Origin: Panopea generosa | Taxonomy: Eukaryota > Mollusca > Bivalvia > Adapedonta > Hiatellidae | Direction: 5' to 3' | DNA length: 64,000 bases | Assembly: GCA_029582155.1 (NCBI GenBank) | Contig: CM055894.1 | Location: 35,770,132 to 35,834,131, forward strand | Part shown: positions 45,901 to 57,839 of the stretch, piece after piece | Layout: the number at the start of each line of letters is the position of its first letter | How positions within the stretch are numbered: position 1 is the stretch's first letter | The notes under the pieces: model-generated | What the model was told of the DNA's origin: nothing | The model's database searches: none | What the model saw: the letters and a program-made list of their open reading frames with translations, nothing else | Position numbers and translations under genes: made by a program

Positions 45901-48650
45901 TCAAACATTTCTGTTAATACGGATAGTATAGTACTATACCATACATATGTGTTCTGTAATATGATACCATAAAATGAAGCCATATTTCTCAAAGCTTAAT
46001 ATATATATTTCTGCCCAACAACATTCATGGCATTGTATTTGTAAAGTTATTTACTGAATGTCCAAATCGCTTATATTATATATGTATTTTATGATCAATA
46101 CATAGTGTAATTGAATGTGCCTGTATACTTTCTATTTTTTGTATTCAGTTGAATACATAAACATATTTTACACTTCCATAAAAATTTACAAAAAAATGTA
46201 AAGAACTGTCAGTCAATTAAATAAATTAAACAGTAATTCACATTTAAATTACAATTATTGTTTGTTGCATATATTTACTAGTTGAACGACAAGAAGCTTC
46301 AAGAACACAATAAAAACGTAACAAAGAAATTCAATGAAATGATCAAGCGTTTAATAATATCTAAGATATAAACAGTGTCTTGGTTATTTATTAAAGCACG
46401 TTTCATACAATTGTAATACTTAAAGACATGTAGCACAAAAATGAATAAATTAATGATTTTTTTCTCAATCTTTATAGTAACACATTAGGTCTAGTATTTA
46501 CTATACATCTAAACATTAGTATTTACACCAGCTTTTTTATTTGCAATCTACGTTATTTTTCTGATCATTTTTTTACATTATTGTAAATTATTACGTTACA
46601 TACTAGGGGATAGCGACGTCAGTTTATTTCAGAAGTAATTTCCCTATTCTTGCTCATCGCTCCACTCATACTCTTTAAAAAATCGGGGACCATGCGAGCA
46701 TTCAAATGGCTTCCATGTTATCTATTCTTAATCAGTATGTGCACTGTACCGTAACAAATACTTAGTTCGCAGCATAGTTCAGGAAATTGACTTTTGATAT
46801 ATTTATTTATAAACTAAATGAAGTCTCATTTGATATCATTTATAACCTAAATGTAGCAAGAGGTCTACATTTTAAAATGTGTGTGCTTTACATATCCCTC
46901 ATACATGCATTTGGTGTATGCATTTTAAACGAGAAAATTTATTTAGAAAAGATAGCCCGGTAATTTGACATACAATCTTTGTTGCAACACGATAGTGTTA
47001 GAAGACCATTCTTAGTTCAGGTCTGAGACTTACACAAGGTTTAGCACAAACGCATTTAAGCTTATTCTGACAACGTTTGTTTTATTTTTTAAAATGCTCT
47101 TACATGTTTATATGTTTTGTATACAATAGACTAAGTAAGCAAGTAAAGTAATACTGAGGAGTCCTCGTATAATTATTAATAATTTAAAAATGTGTAACAG
47201 TAATGCGAAATAGAATAAGAAGTAATTATTATTTAAATTGAAAACAAAAATAAAATGCTTTATCTACATTAATTGACAGTAAAAAGGCATTTGAAACACA
47301 AAACTCGCCATCCAATCGAAATGAGCATCTTGCAAAACGAACATATTAAAACAACTTATATTTCATAAGATAACATATATCTTTGATAAAAACAAGCAAT
47401 AACAATTACTCCGGATATACATATACATGTATAACCTGATTTTAGAATAAAAGAAATACGAAAATGTGTCCTGAAATAGAGAGTTGTTTAAAACATGATA
47501 ATATACATTATTGGCACAATGGAACTAAACTTTTCACCTGTGACATAAGAAATCGAACCAGGTAAGGAATATTTCGATTATCCAAAGGTTATAACTCTAT
47601 AAATAGACATCTTATTATATCTCATTCATATGCAGCACAAAACCAATAGTTACATAACTACTATGTAATTATCAAAATTATGATTTATTTTGTGTAACTA
47701 AGTTACACTGTCTTAATATTGTCTTAAATCAAAATTAAAAAACAGTAAGCAAGTGTTTGGTCAATATTCAATACAACTATGAATGCAAAAATGATAATAA
47801 GGTAAACAAGTGCAATATTGCATGATTCCAATGTCATAATAAAGGCACATTACTCAAATACGTGGCAACAGGTGAATTAGATTAATATTCAATCATGAAT
47901 TAAAAAGCACACAACTATTACATATAATTTAGAGTTGAAACATTGCAGACATGTATGCAACGTTTAGTTCTGTACATACAATAAAGTTTAGTTGTGTTAA
48001 TTGAAGTATAACTACTTGTAATCTCCGTTTGTTCTTTCACTTCCACTTTTTCGTAACTTTCTTTGTCAATATAAATGTTAATACTTTGGTGACCGTCATG
48101 GAAATTGAAAACTTATCCTTTTTTAGCATTTCAGTCATATAAACATCACATTATTTTGTTTAAATCATTGTGTTCCATTTTTTTAAGAATCAATATAATT
48201 TCTGCGAATTATGCAAAAAGTCAACAGTAAATGACACTGTATATTCCTGTGTCTCAGTTATCGACACATAAATTAGAGCAGCTAACTTCTTAACCAGCCG
48301 AATCTTATTATCAGTTTAATTTTACCCGCATTATTGTAATTAAATCTTTGTCATCTTGGCACAATAAATCTAAGATAAAAATAAAACGTATAAAAAAGCG
48401 CATTCCCATGAAACGCATGTACTTTATAAGTGTTTTACTTGGCATATTAAAAAGTCATTGAAGTCGGCAATATTCGATGGTGTTCGAAATGCATTGTGTA
48501 TTTATAAGTAACGCAAAATTCACGTGGAATTTTACATCGATATTTATAAGCACTATTCAAAACATACACAGTGGTATATACATGTTTCTGCAGAACCACG
48601 GGATTCCAGAGTTTCCTAATCATTTCAATGTATACATTGGTTGACCATTG
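42950..48650. other. Long AT-rich stretch with no recognisable gene or repeat
   Basis: About 5.7 kb. The ORF at 43310-43516 (preceded by TTTTTTACTGCAG, acceptor-like) and the minus ORFs at 44838-45032 and 48447-48677 have no motif I know. A minus-strand stretch near 46715-46640 ends in FFKEYEWSDEQE and a stop, too short to judge. No TE termini recognised. Confidence 0.5.
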
Positions 48651-48659
48651 TAAAAATTG

Positions 48660-49650
48660 TTGGGAAACAAGTTGCAAAAAATGAGGAAATTCGGACTTTT
48701 GTCGAAATTCGTACTAAACTCGGTTGTTCTCTAATATAAGTTTTGATGAAGTCACGAGGGTTTAAGGGTTGACGAAGACGAAGAGAGAATTTGTAGATTG
48801 AAAAATAAATTTAATAAGTCTGGTGTGGAGTTTAATGTGCAACAATATCTCTTCGGCCAAAGACAGCAACATGTAAGAAATTCGTGTCTAAAATTAGAGA
48901 ATTTGTTCGAGATGATGTGCGATATATTGTGCGTGATAAAGCATACATTGCAGGTGTTTCACCATCTTCGGTTCATTTCTTTCTGAGAAAAATCATGAAA
49001 GTTGCTGCTGGGTGGGTGCCCCACTTGTTGACTGACGGCAAAAAGAAGTCATTTGTTGAAACTGCCAAAAATATTTAAAATATTCAATGAATATAACCAA
49101 AGGCAAATTATGGAACCGGTGACGAAACCTTGGTACACTATATCAAACCAGTGCGAAAGGTTGTAAACAAAATATGGGCCGCAAACATAGCCGATGGCCA
49201 GTCATTGCCAAAAGGACCTTGAGTGTAAAGAATATTTTATGCAATTTTCTTTTCTGATGAAGGTTAATCATTACAGGTACCGGTAAACAAGGGGAAAAGT
49301 GTGACTGGAAGGTATTTTCGTGATGTGGTACATGGACTATACAAACTGAAAACGTACTGCGAAAAACGTCGCCCAGTCACTGGATTTAGAAATCGTTCGT
49401 CTCTTTTACGAGAATGCCCCAGCAAACATGTCTGTTCTTATATCGGTTTTTGCTAAGTCTGGTAACGTTACAGAGCTACCACACTACACTTCTTTCTCTT
49501 TCCCAAAATTTAAAAAAAAAAACTCCCTCTCTAGTCGTAGATATTGGTCACGCCAGGCTCTTGTTTCTGCCGTAAACCAGTGCCTTCGTAGTATACCCCA
49601 ATCAGCCTATTGTGACGCTTTCGGGACTAAAATTGTGTATTTTTAACCGG
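48660..49650 (+). pseudogene. mariner (Tc1/mariner superfamily) transposase, inactive
   Basis: Readable in order: N-terminal FVEIRTKLGCS; VSKIREFVRDDVRYIV and PSSVHFFLRKIMKV (helix-turn-helix, 48884-48990); WVPHLLTD; GDETLVHYIKPVRK (first catalytic Asp retained, about 49119-49160); YAIFFSDEG, VNKGKSVTGRYFRDV; KRRPVTGFRN; then the second catalytic site where DNAPAH is expected reads ENAPAN (about 49410-49430), so Asp is replaced by Glu; the PPYSPDLAPCD block with the third Asp is missing between LPH and the FPKF block (about 49480-49510); finally RYWSRQALVSAVNQCLRSIP. Frameshifts are present. TIRs were not located. Confidence 0.85.
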
Positions 49651-50015
49651 ACAGAGTTCTTTGAGGGTATGCTATAAAGCCATTTACGATTTAGTTACTT
49701 AGTAATGGTTAAAAGGCTAACACCCAATACATTCCGAACCGCCCTCGTTATTTAGATGTACTGTACTGCCTTAAGTTTACTTTAAACATAGATGTCATGT
49801 AAACGTATGATTGAAGTAAGAAGTATTTGATGTCATTTAAGTGTAACACTTATATGTGTTTAGTCCATATAATATACAATCGTTTACAACTTAGAATACA
49901 TTGTTAAAGCTCTATGACGAGCTGGCTTTCTATATAAGAATCATGCAAAACAATGAATAATTCTTGTATTGCAGCATGTTGTCACAATGCCAGTATACCA
50001 CTTTATTGTAGATAA

Positions 50016-50090
50016 TTACATAACGTTAGCGTATACTGAGCAACTGTCCAGGTATTCGAGAACTAATTCGTAGCAAAACTTGTACTGGTC
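50016..50090 (-). CDS. PTP-like gene, last visible exon (C-terminal helix of the phosphatase domain)
   Basis: On the minus strand, an acceptor TATGTCTTTCAG precedes GAC CAG TAC; the exon reads DQYKFCYELVLEYLDS then CSVYANVM and TAA. (E/D)QYxFCYxxVxEY is the usual final helix of tyrosine phosphatase domains. It is 25 codons including the stop and in phase 0, matching the phase-0 end of the exon at 50429. A weak alternative donor (AAC then GTTATG at 50024) would allow a further exon downstream. Confidence 0.85.
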   Translation of the reverse strand, partial: DQYKFCYELVLEYLDSCSVYANVM

Positions 50091-50428
50091 CTGAAAGACA
50101 TAGATATTTGTAAATTAGTATAGACAGTTTACAAGAATAATTGTTTGCCATGTGATAAAAATAAAATAATAACTTTACCTATGTATGCGTCGTCTTATGT
50201 TTAACTTAAAGCTTGTATGTGCTTCTCACATATTATCAATGTGACAACAACGGCCTTCTTTATTCAACACAAATAACAAGACAATACATATTGCATTATA
50301 TTAATTATATACAGAATATGCCATATTACAAAATTTATCAGGTTTGTTAACGACGTTTTTAGCTTGATGTTATAAGAACTACAGTGACTATATTTGAATA
50401 CTATGTAATAATAAGCATTTAAACCTAC

Positions 50429-50564
50429 AAAGTTTGGGATGATTTGTCTCCTTCTGGCTTTGATAAATCTCATCGACTCTGCTATAGCAACTTCTCGTTC
50501 GTACTTCAAACGTTCTTGAATCGACCACATGACGCAGAATAGACCACTTCTAGACGCCCCGTCC
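50429..50564 (-). CDS. PTP-like gene, P-loop exon (136 nt)
   Basis: 136 nt = 1 + 45 codons. The leading G completes an ATG codon begun by the previous exon, giving QCMDGASRSG across the junction: the CX5R phosphate-binding loop of tyrosine phosphatases with both Cys and Arg kept. The exon continues LFCVMWSIQERLKYEREVAI and AESMRFIKARRRQIIPNF, the two helices after the P-loop, and ends at a donor GTAGGT. Thr/Ser-Gly after Arg (RSG) and Asp in place of Ala are typical of membrane-distal D2 domains. In receptor PTP genes the equivalent segment is also 45 codons long. Confidence 0.9.
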
Positions 50565-52015
50565 CTTCATAATGAAACATGTATACGTATAAAATAAAAA
50601 CTTATATATCTTATAGCTTTTAATGTAAATGAAACATTTAGAATTTAATTTGTAACCTTATGACAAACGAGTTTTGTCAATTTCGGCGGTTTTATTGTTA
50701 AAAGAGTGTTGTATTTCCAAATAGTTAGCATGGTAGAACAAAACGAAATTGTTATATAACAGTATTATATATACCCACCCCTAAACACAGTTAGTTTTTT
50801 TACTACAATATTTGTTTTAGATCGTGTTTAAGAAGACCATTGCCGTTTAAAGAGAAATATATTTCGATGGAAATATGTTCATACTTTTGATTTATACTTT
50901 CTATGAATTTGATTTTCATTGCAATTCATACATGTAAGATGGCGTTGAAGTGATGTCAATATCATTATCTTATGTTGAAGTTGAAAAAGTATTGTCTTTA
51001 GGTGGCATTTGAAATTAAAGTTACTGTGTTTGTAAGTTTCCTTCTCTGTAACATATATTCTTTGTATTTTTAATAGAGAAAGATGACAAGTGAAGAAACT
51101 AAATCATAAGAAGCATGCATTTTTTCAAATCTAAAGTAGCGTGACAATATTGTGATAACTTAATTATTTTGATATATCTGACTTCCGATGTAACATATGT
51201 ACCAAATCTGAAATCTATAAATACAATTTTCGATGTGCAGCTGTTGTAAGAAATGGACTACGCTACAGAAAAAAATAATATTAGCTTAGTAAGATAGCAT
51301 TTGCTTATTTAGCAATATGCGTTTTATTCTCAAAATAAAAACAGGAACATTTTCATATTGTTTCAAATAAGACACTTCTACCATGTTAGAAGTATGAATA
51401 TGATATATGGCGCTTCATGCCTCTATGTTACGTTACAATATAAATAGTACGTTTAGCAAATTGCATTCACTTTTCAAATCTCATTTTCCTAGAAGCGAAT
51501 GACAAAATCTTATTTTCTAAAACTGTCAGTAACTATGAGTTGACATTGTTGACATAAGCCATGGGCTGTAATATGTTAAAACACCTTTTCTCATAAATGT
51601 AATGATCTAAGAATTATAGTTGGTATAGTGGAATAAGCAAACTATACTATAATTATGTTACTAAACTTATGAGTTTGTTTTAACGCCAAAGTAGATTTGC
51701 CTACAATCATTATTAGAATATATTTCAAGAAAGACCACACTAAAAAAATTGTTCGGACTATTTTGGATAGCGGAAGGTGCAATTGACCTTTTTAACGTTG
51801 TACCGTAGTTTACGTTGTACCCTGTTAATCTTTATTTACATAGTGCGTGGTACATGCGATTTTATAACTCATGAACTTTTAAATTAAATCTTGAAATAAA
51901 TGCTTTATTAACCAATGTCATATAGTTTATTATATATAATTACATAGTTAATTATCATACAACATATTTCTTTAGTTAGTACATTACCAAATTGAGTAAT
52001 AAATAAGTTACTAAC

Positions 52016-52164
52016 ATGCACTGCACGACGATTGGCCTTCGATCAGAAGTATCTGTAACTGATTTTTCAACATCTGCTAGCAGGCGCAGCATGTGTCCTT
52101 TGACTTGTGGAATATCACCATACCATGATGTGAAGTGGAACTGTTTTACATCTCTGGATTGTAA
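52016..52164 (-). CDS. PTP-like gene, WPD-loop exon (149 nt)
   Basis: Acceptor AAATCATAG then LQSRDVKQFHFTSWYGDIPQ, and at its end RRPIVVQC plus AT, followed by a donor GTTAGT. The block SRxVxQFHFTSW...PIVVxC is the signature run from the Q/WPD loop to the P-loop of PTP domains. Where active enzymes have WPD (general acid Asp), this exon has WYG, and HC is QC, so the domain is probably catalytically weak or dead. 149 nt = 49 codons + 2, phase-matched to the next exon. I chose this acceptor because it keeps phase 0 with the exon at 52884. Confidence 0.9.
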
Positions 52165-52883
52165 CTATGATTTAGTTTTGAAAGGAGCAATAAGTAAACT
52201 AAGTTATTTATCTAGTCGCAATAAAACAAAACAGTGTGTAATAGTAAACAGGGTATTGATTATTTTGTGCCAGGAAAAATAAATGTTTTAGAACAACAAT
52301 AATAACATACACTTAACCATACTATTTTCAAATGTTCAACAGTACAGTATCGTTTTTAAAAATCAGTTCATGAATTTAATTATAAAAGTAATCTTTAATG
52401 GTATGACTACACTTAAACACATATTAAACAATATAAACCATAACGGACGAACAGACTTCTGCAAAACAATAATAGCATGTGCCAAAATGACATGACATTA
52501 AAAATGTATTGCTTTTTCTTACGAAAGTTTGTTGCTTTAATCGACTTTTTATGTTTCTCGACAAATTATTTCAGAAAAACAATTGGAAACATTTGTAATC
52601 ATTACCAGTTATGCATACAGTCAATTCTTTTTCAAATTATTTGCTCTGTGAACAGATTAAAACAGATGAAATACGTTTTATTTTGAATCGGCAGCAAAAG
52701 ATATAAAACCTAACATAAGTACACAAATTATGCCATTTTTGATCTCTTTAAACTATCATATAGTCCTTAAATATAGTAGGCAGTTAATGAAGCTTATATA
52801 TTTCCCGGGCTCAATCTTGAACTTTATGTCATACATATTATGTGCGTGTTTTGCTGTATATAATTTTGTCATACAAACTTTAC

Positions 52884-53021
52884 CCGGTCATTAGCCCCTT
52901 GGAACGAATATCTAATCGTCCTCAATGTATAACTGTTGAGTACATCTTCACGTATGAGTTCGACGGAAAACTGGCCTGCTGACAAAATTGCATCTTGAGG
53001 CGAAGGCCAATACATGCAGTC
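52884..53021 (-). CDS. PTP-like gene, C-x-YWP exon (138 nt)
   Basis: Acceptor CATTATTGCAG then DCMYWPSPQDAILSAGQFSV and ELIREDVLNSYTLRTIRYSF, ending ANDR and donor GTAAAG. CxxYWP followed by a G-x-F-x-V strand and the yxxRxfxv strand is the conserved middle of PTP domains. Exactly 46 codons, phase 0 at both ends. The next exon upstream (expected to carry the FWRMI-type motif) was not found between 53022 and 54500; the LINE at 54.5-57.1 kb and the MULE at 58.7-62.1 kb may lie in the intron. Confidence 0.85.
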
Positions 53022-53024
53022 CTG

Positions 53025-53440
53025 CAATAATGTTTAAAACAGTTTAAAGGTTTAATGATTTTCATCAACTAATTTATTATGATTACTTTAATGACAATAT
53101 AGGTAAAGAAAGTTTTGACATAAACTTGAATGGCGATAAATGAACTCATGTTCAAATGCGCAAAAAAAAAATCAAATCAGAATAATAACAAAAAATTAAT
53201 GTTATGCCTTGCAATGCAATATAAGAATCAGATGTCGAATTAAAAAAAAAAGAATTTTTCATTGTTATATCAATTAAAGAAATAACTAATATTAATTTGG
53301 AACAATCCATGTTTGTTAGATGCTCTTTTAAAAGTCTGCATTCACGTTTTCCTCAGATTAGTAAATTTATTGAAAGTGTTTGTGCTTCTGTGATTAAGTA
53401 CGGGAACCGTTGTATTACCGGGCCGAAACGCGTCGGAAAC
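53025..53440. other. Putative intron sequence, no other feature
   Basis: AT-rich; no further PTP exon or repeat recognised. Confidence 0.5.
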
Positions 53441-53454
53441 GCCTAGTAAACGAA

Positions 53455-54095
53455 CTCCAAACGCTTACGATTAAACAAGCTTTTTTGGTTGCTGATTGGA
53501 CTATCTAAGCGTTTATCCAGGTGTAACCCCACCATTGATTTTTGTTCTTAAATCTATAGTAAATAATAAAAGTTTGAAGGCTTGTCATTCATAGAGGGTC
53601 CCAAATGAAAGAAGTGAAACCTACATTTTACTGTTTGTCAACCTCTGCACTATCAAAATATGATGAGAAAAGTAGGGGTCATGTGTCATATAAGAGATTT
53701 TCTTTCTGCTCAGTGTGTACACTGGTGACAAAGTGAAAGTAGACTTCCGAAATCATGAATTCATACCCCAATTGCCAAGCATCATTTTTTTTTTCTAAAT
53801 TCACAATTCAAACATGACAATGCTATCAAAATGTTCAAAATACATCAATAATGCCATTCAAATAAAAAAATGAGCATTAAAATAAGGAAAATGCATTTTT
53901 AAAGAAGAAGAATTGAGGATTATTTATAACCGCCATTATGCGACTACCCCACGGAAGCACTTCCTTTTTGCAATGGTGGCACTATGCCTCCAGCCAGCAA
54001 CTAGAACGCTTAGCGTAAGCGTTCCGGTTGCTGATTGGATAATCTAAGCGTTTATCCAATCAGCAACCAGAACGTTTAGCAGGTGCACTTGGTTT
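53455..54095. repeat. Repeat with direct copies and a hairpin of GGTTGCTGATTGGA...
   Basis: GGTTGCTGATTGGA plus the TCTAAGCGTTTATCCA block occurs at 53487-53519 and again at 54026-54058. In the second copy GGTTGCTGATTGGATAA (54026-54042) pairs perfectly with 54052-54068 around a 9-bp loop. CGCTTACG near 53463 and CGTAAGCG near 54013 are inverted. This may be one non-autonomous element of about 0.6 kb with complex ends. Confidence 0.7.
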
Positions 54096-54811
54096 AAACA
54101 TAGTTTTATTCATTCAAATGTACATATATACACATAAGTTTAGGTATAAATATGGATTAGAACGGAAGATAAAATCTTATAAAGCTCTTTTCCATGACAT
54201 ATATCAATTGTGAACAAATTTGGCAGATTATTAACAATTTGATTTATGCTCTTAACATTACGAATATAACATAGTTCAAAATATATTTAATAAAAACGTT
54301 TAACATACTTTTAGCAATATTGTTTCTGATATATTTAAGAAACTTAGAAAATGAAGTGGGTAATTAGAAAAAAATGAAAGGTGATTAAAATGATTAAAGT
54401 AATGGATGATTATGTGAATTCACATAATAATAATGGTTAACATTTTTGGACAAGTTCTGAACGGCATGGACGAAATTGGGAGACGGGCTGACCTCACCAC
54501 GTAAATAGAACTAGCTTTGTTATTTCTTCAGACTTACTTACATGTCAGGAGAAACGATTAGTGGATAAAATGTATTTGTGAACTGCTTCAAATATTTTAA
54601 CATTATTGTCATAAGAGAGTTGTGGTTCACCAAAAAGAATTATATTTAAAGAAACTGTACATAACTCACTGACAGATGTCAGGAGTGGTATGCGTTGATG
54701 CTGGTAAAGGTGACAATTGAGAAAGAAGTGAGCTGTGCTTTCTATTTGTCCACATGTACACAGGGGGGAGTCTTCAATGTGTTTAAGAAATAGATGTTGC
54801 TTAAGTGCACT

Positions 54812-55380
54812 TCAACTCGTTCGGAGGCGGGCATGCAATAATTGGCATTTCCTTGTACCTATGTAATAGAATTTAGGTACTTTTGGTTCGTTACCTTCGA
54901 GTTTATGTTTAAAAGCATTCAGAGAAGAGGCTTGTCTTGTTTCAAGTGGGAGAGTGTTCCAGTCACGGACAACGGAAGGAATAAAGGAATTTGAGTACAG
55001 AGCTGTTCTTGAAGAAGGAATTTGAATATTATTATTATTTCTGAGGTTGTACGCGGAACTTGCATTTGTAAGAGAAGGAATCAATGCACATAGATATGGT
55101 GGGACCATTCCGTGGTTCATTTTATAAAAAAGAGTAAGTTTGTGTTTAGTTCGACGCGTTTCAAGACTTTCCCATCCTACTTCAGAATTCAGGTTATTGA
55201 TAGATATAAGTTTTGTAACTCCAGCTGTGCAGCTTCATTCTGTATTTTATCAAGTTCATATTTTTCATAATTTCTACAATTATCCCAAATAACATTGGCA
55301 TATTCCAATAAAGGTCTTATAAATGACATGTAGACTGTTTCTAGTGATTTTCTATCTAACTGAAATTTTAGTTTTCTCAT
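54812..55380 (-). pseudogene. LINE-D C-terminal domain pieces
   Basis: 55380-55189 reads ETVYMSFIRPLLEYANVIWD, the usual segment after the RT. 55120-54812 reads NHGMVPPYLCALIP, YNLRNNNNIQIP, SFIPSVVRDWNTLPLETR, ASSLNAFKHKL and FYYIGTRKCQLLHARLR, the typical C-terminus. A frame change of about 70 bp separates them. A cysteine block (LCTCG) follows in another frame near 54755. Confidence 0.85.
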
Positions 55381-55477
55381 AATATTTATTCTAGCCCAAG
55401 CTTTATTCTTAATAAAGTCAATATGAGTGTGCCAACTGCAGTTAAGTATATTCCTAGATGTTTGTGAGATGACACAT

Positions 55478-56434
55478 CTATAATTTGTTGGTTCTGCATA
55501 AAAAGTGGGGGTGAACGGGTTGAGTGCGTTTGCGAGTTACATGCATTGATTCTGTTTTGGATGGATTAAAAGTAACCAGCCATTTATTTGACCATTCAGA
55601 TATTTTATTTATGTCAGAATTTAAAGTCTGTGCAGCATTAACAATATCATTATTATGATTAATTATAAAGTAAAGGCTTGTGTCATCGGCAAAAAGTCGT
55701 ATGTTGGAGTGAATATCAGATACTATGTCATTTATATAAACTAAAAACAGAAGAGGACCTAATATAGATCCCTGGGGAACACCGGCTTTAACTGTTCTCC
55801 AATTAGACCTCGCGTCTAGAATGACAACACATTGGCGTCTGACTTTAAGATAGTCAGTTAAAAGATTCAAAAGTTGACAAGATATACCAGCTGCTTTCAA
55901 TTTAGCCAACAACTCTTTGTGCCAAACTCTATCAAAGGCTTTACTAATATCAAAAAATACAACTCTGACCTCTTTGCCATCGTCAATCGCTTTGCAGAAG
56001 GTATTATAAAGAAAAGATAGCTGATTGATAGTTGAATCACCAGGCACAAAACCAGATTGAAATGAAGAGAGAAAGTTACTATCTCGAAAATAATTGAACA
56101 TATGCTTAAATATGAGCCTTTCAAATACTTTATTCAATACGCTAAGAAGTGAAATTGGTCTGTAATTATTAGCCAAAGACGGGTCTCCTTTCTTGTAAAT
56201 AGCACATACGAACGCTTCCTTCCAAACTTTAGGATAAAAACCGTTTGTTAAGCAAGTGTTAAACAAATCACACAGTGGGGTCGATAATTCATTACTTAGT
56301 TCACGGAGTACATAATTATTAATTTCATCGGGACCTGAGGCTTTTCCAACTGGTAACGACTTAAGAATACTGCACACATCGATGGGTAGTAAAGCAAGAT
56401 CTAGTAAATCTGGGATGTTTTGTCTAGGTAACAA
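55478..56434 (-). pseudogene. LINE-D reverse transcriptase domain (318 aa open)
   Basis: Open through the whole RT: ILKSLPVGKASGPDEINNYV, NNYRPISLLSVLNKVFERLI, FQSGFVPGDSTINQL, VRVVFFDISKAFDRVWH (first catalytic Asp), AGVPQGSILGPLLFLVYIND, and NIRLFADDTSLYF (catalytic Asp pair, about 55682-55690). Palm residues are complete, so loss of function comes from the frameshifts outside this ORF and the 5' truncation. The upstream frame (56692-56435) needs one shift to join. Confidence 0.9.
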
Positions 56435-56692
56435 AATAGGTGGTTCAATGTTATCGTCATTTAAGATTGACTGAGATTGGAAAAATGAATTTAGTAAGTT
56501 GGCTTTTAGCTCAAAATCGGAAATAATAGTTCCATTGTCATTCAGTGGAGGAATTGCTGGCTTGTCATTTGAAGAGATGAACGACTTTAATATTTTCCAC
56601 CAGCTTTGGGAGAGAGAGATACAGAATTAAGTTTACTTGCTAAATTATCATAGTATGCCTGCTTTGCTTGGCGTATAAGTTGGACGACCTCA

Positions 56693-57070
56693 TTACGTTT
56701 TTTTTTTTTTAAATCTGTTCCAGTGGTTTATTTCGTTAGATCTCTTTGCCTTCTTAAAAAGTCTTTTACGGGCCCTAATATTCTTTTTTAACTCAGTGGA
56801 TATCCACGGAGGTGCATGCGGTTTAATTTCAATGATTTTATTTGGAATACATATATTTGAAAGTTCATTAATTTTATTAGCAACATTGGTAGCATACACG
56901 TCTACATCATCGCTAGATAGACATGTGCACTTGAATTCACATTTCATAATTAAGAGTGGTGTGATCTGATTATCGATATATGCTCGCCAAAATGACAAAT
57001 TTAAAGCGCGACGGTAAATAAGAACTTGACTGGTCATCGATATTATTACACATATTGCTGATAAAAGCAT
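56693..57070 (-). pseudogene. LINE-D linker between endonuclease and RT
   Basis: Contains INELSNICIPNK, PPWISTELKKNIRARKRLFK and NHWNRFKKKK, the standard pre-RT linker of CR1/Jockey ORF2. The frame breaks in a T10-11 run at about 56699-56710, followed in another frame by RNEVVQLIRQAKQAYYDNLA. Confidence 0.8.
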
Positions 57071-57477
57071 TGAATTATAACTACTACCAACAAATTATAA
57101 ATGTTGTTGGGGATTTATGGCATCAGTTAGTTTGTTAATAGTGCATAATGACCAATACAGTCGATACGCTGTTTATAAAATTACATATGATAGCATTACG
57201 GTAATAATGATATATTATCGTAACCATACACAAATGAATATAATTATATTCTATTAAGGCTTACATACCGATTAAAACTTCACTTATAAATACTATTAGC
57301 AAATGAATTTGCACTATATATGAGCAATATGTTGGCCATATGTATTGATTTAATAAAAATACCTGCACTTAATTTAATTTTTGTGTTATGAACCCAAATT
57401 GTCTAAACCAGCTATGCCATTTTGGCCGGTGCTTATCTTATAATATGTTTACATAGGTCTGCATACGGTTAATAAAT

Positions 57478-57542
57478 TATTTATTTATTTATTTATTCAT
57501 TCATTCATTCATTCATTCATTCATTCATTCATTCATTCATTT

Positions 57543-57605
<63 letters not shown>

Positions 57606-57619
57606 TCATGATTGATTGG

Positions 57620-57675
<56 letters not shown>

Positions 57676-57835
57676 CCATCCATCCATCCATCCATCCATC
57701 CACCCACCCACCCACCCACCCACCCACCCACCCATCCATCCATCCATCCATACATACATACATTCATACATTCATCCATACATCCATCCATTAATTTAAT
57801 TATCATGATTGATTGATAGATTGATTGAATAGTTA
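57478..57835 (+). repeat. Compound tetranucleotide array
   Basis: Blocks TTTA, TTCA, TTTA, TTGA, TCCA, CCCA, TCCA, TACA/TTCA follow each other, each one substitution from a neighbour. Reverse-strand ORFs of Gly/Trp/Met/Asn/Gln repeats are artefacts. Confidence 0.97.
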
Positions 57836-57839
57836 GCGT

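Larger units (their letters stand above)
54530..57070 (-). mobile_element. LINE-D: CR1/Jockey-like non-LTR retrotransposon, minus strand
   Basis: 5'-truncated at about 57070. In element order: EN-RT linker (57070-56693), RT domain with all palm motifs (56434-55478), thumb/connection (55380-55189), C-terminal domain (55120-54812) and a C-terminal LCTCGQIESTAHFF block near 54755. It is the best preserved LINE in the window, with only a few frameshifts. It lies upstream of the visible PTP exons on the same strand, probably in an intron. Confidence 0.9.

Noticed and set aside
46638..46716. Minus-strand stretch ending FFKEYEWSDEQE and a stop, considered as a final exon of the PTP gene
   Set aside because: Only about 25 codons, no strong acceptor, and the exon at 50016-50090 already supplies a stop.
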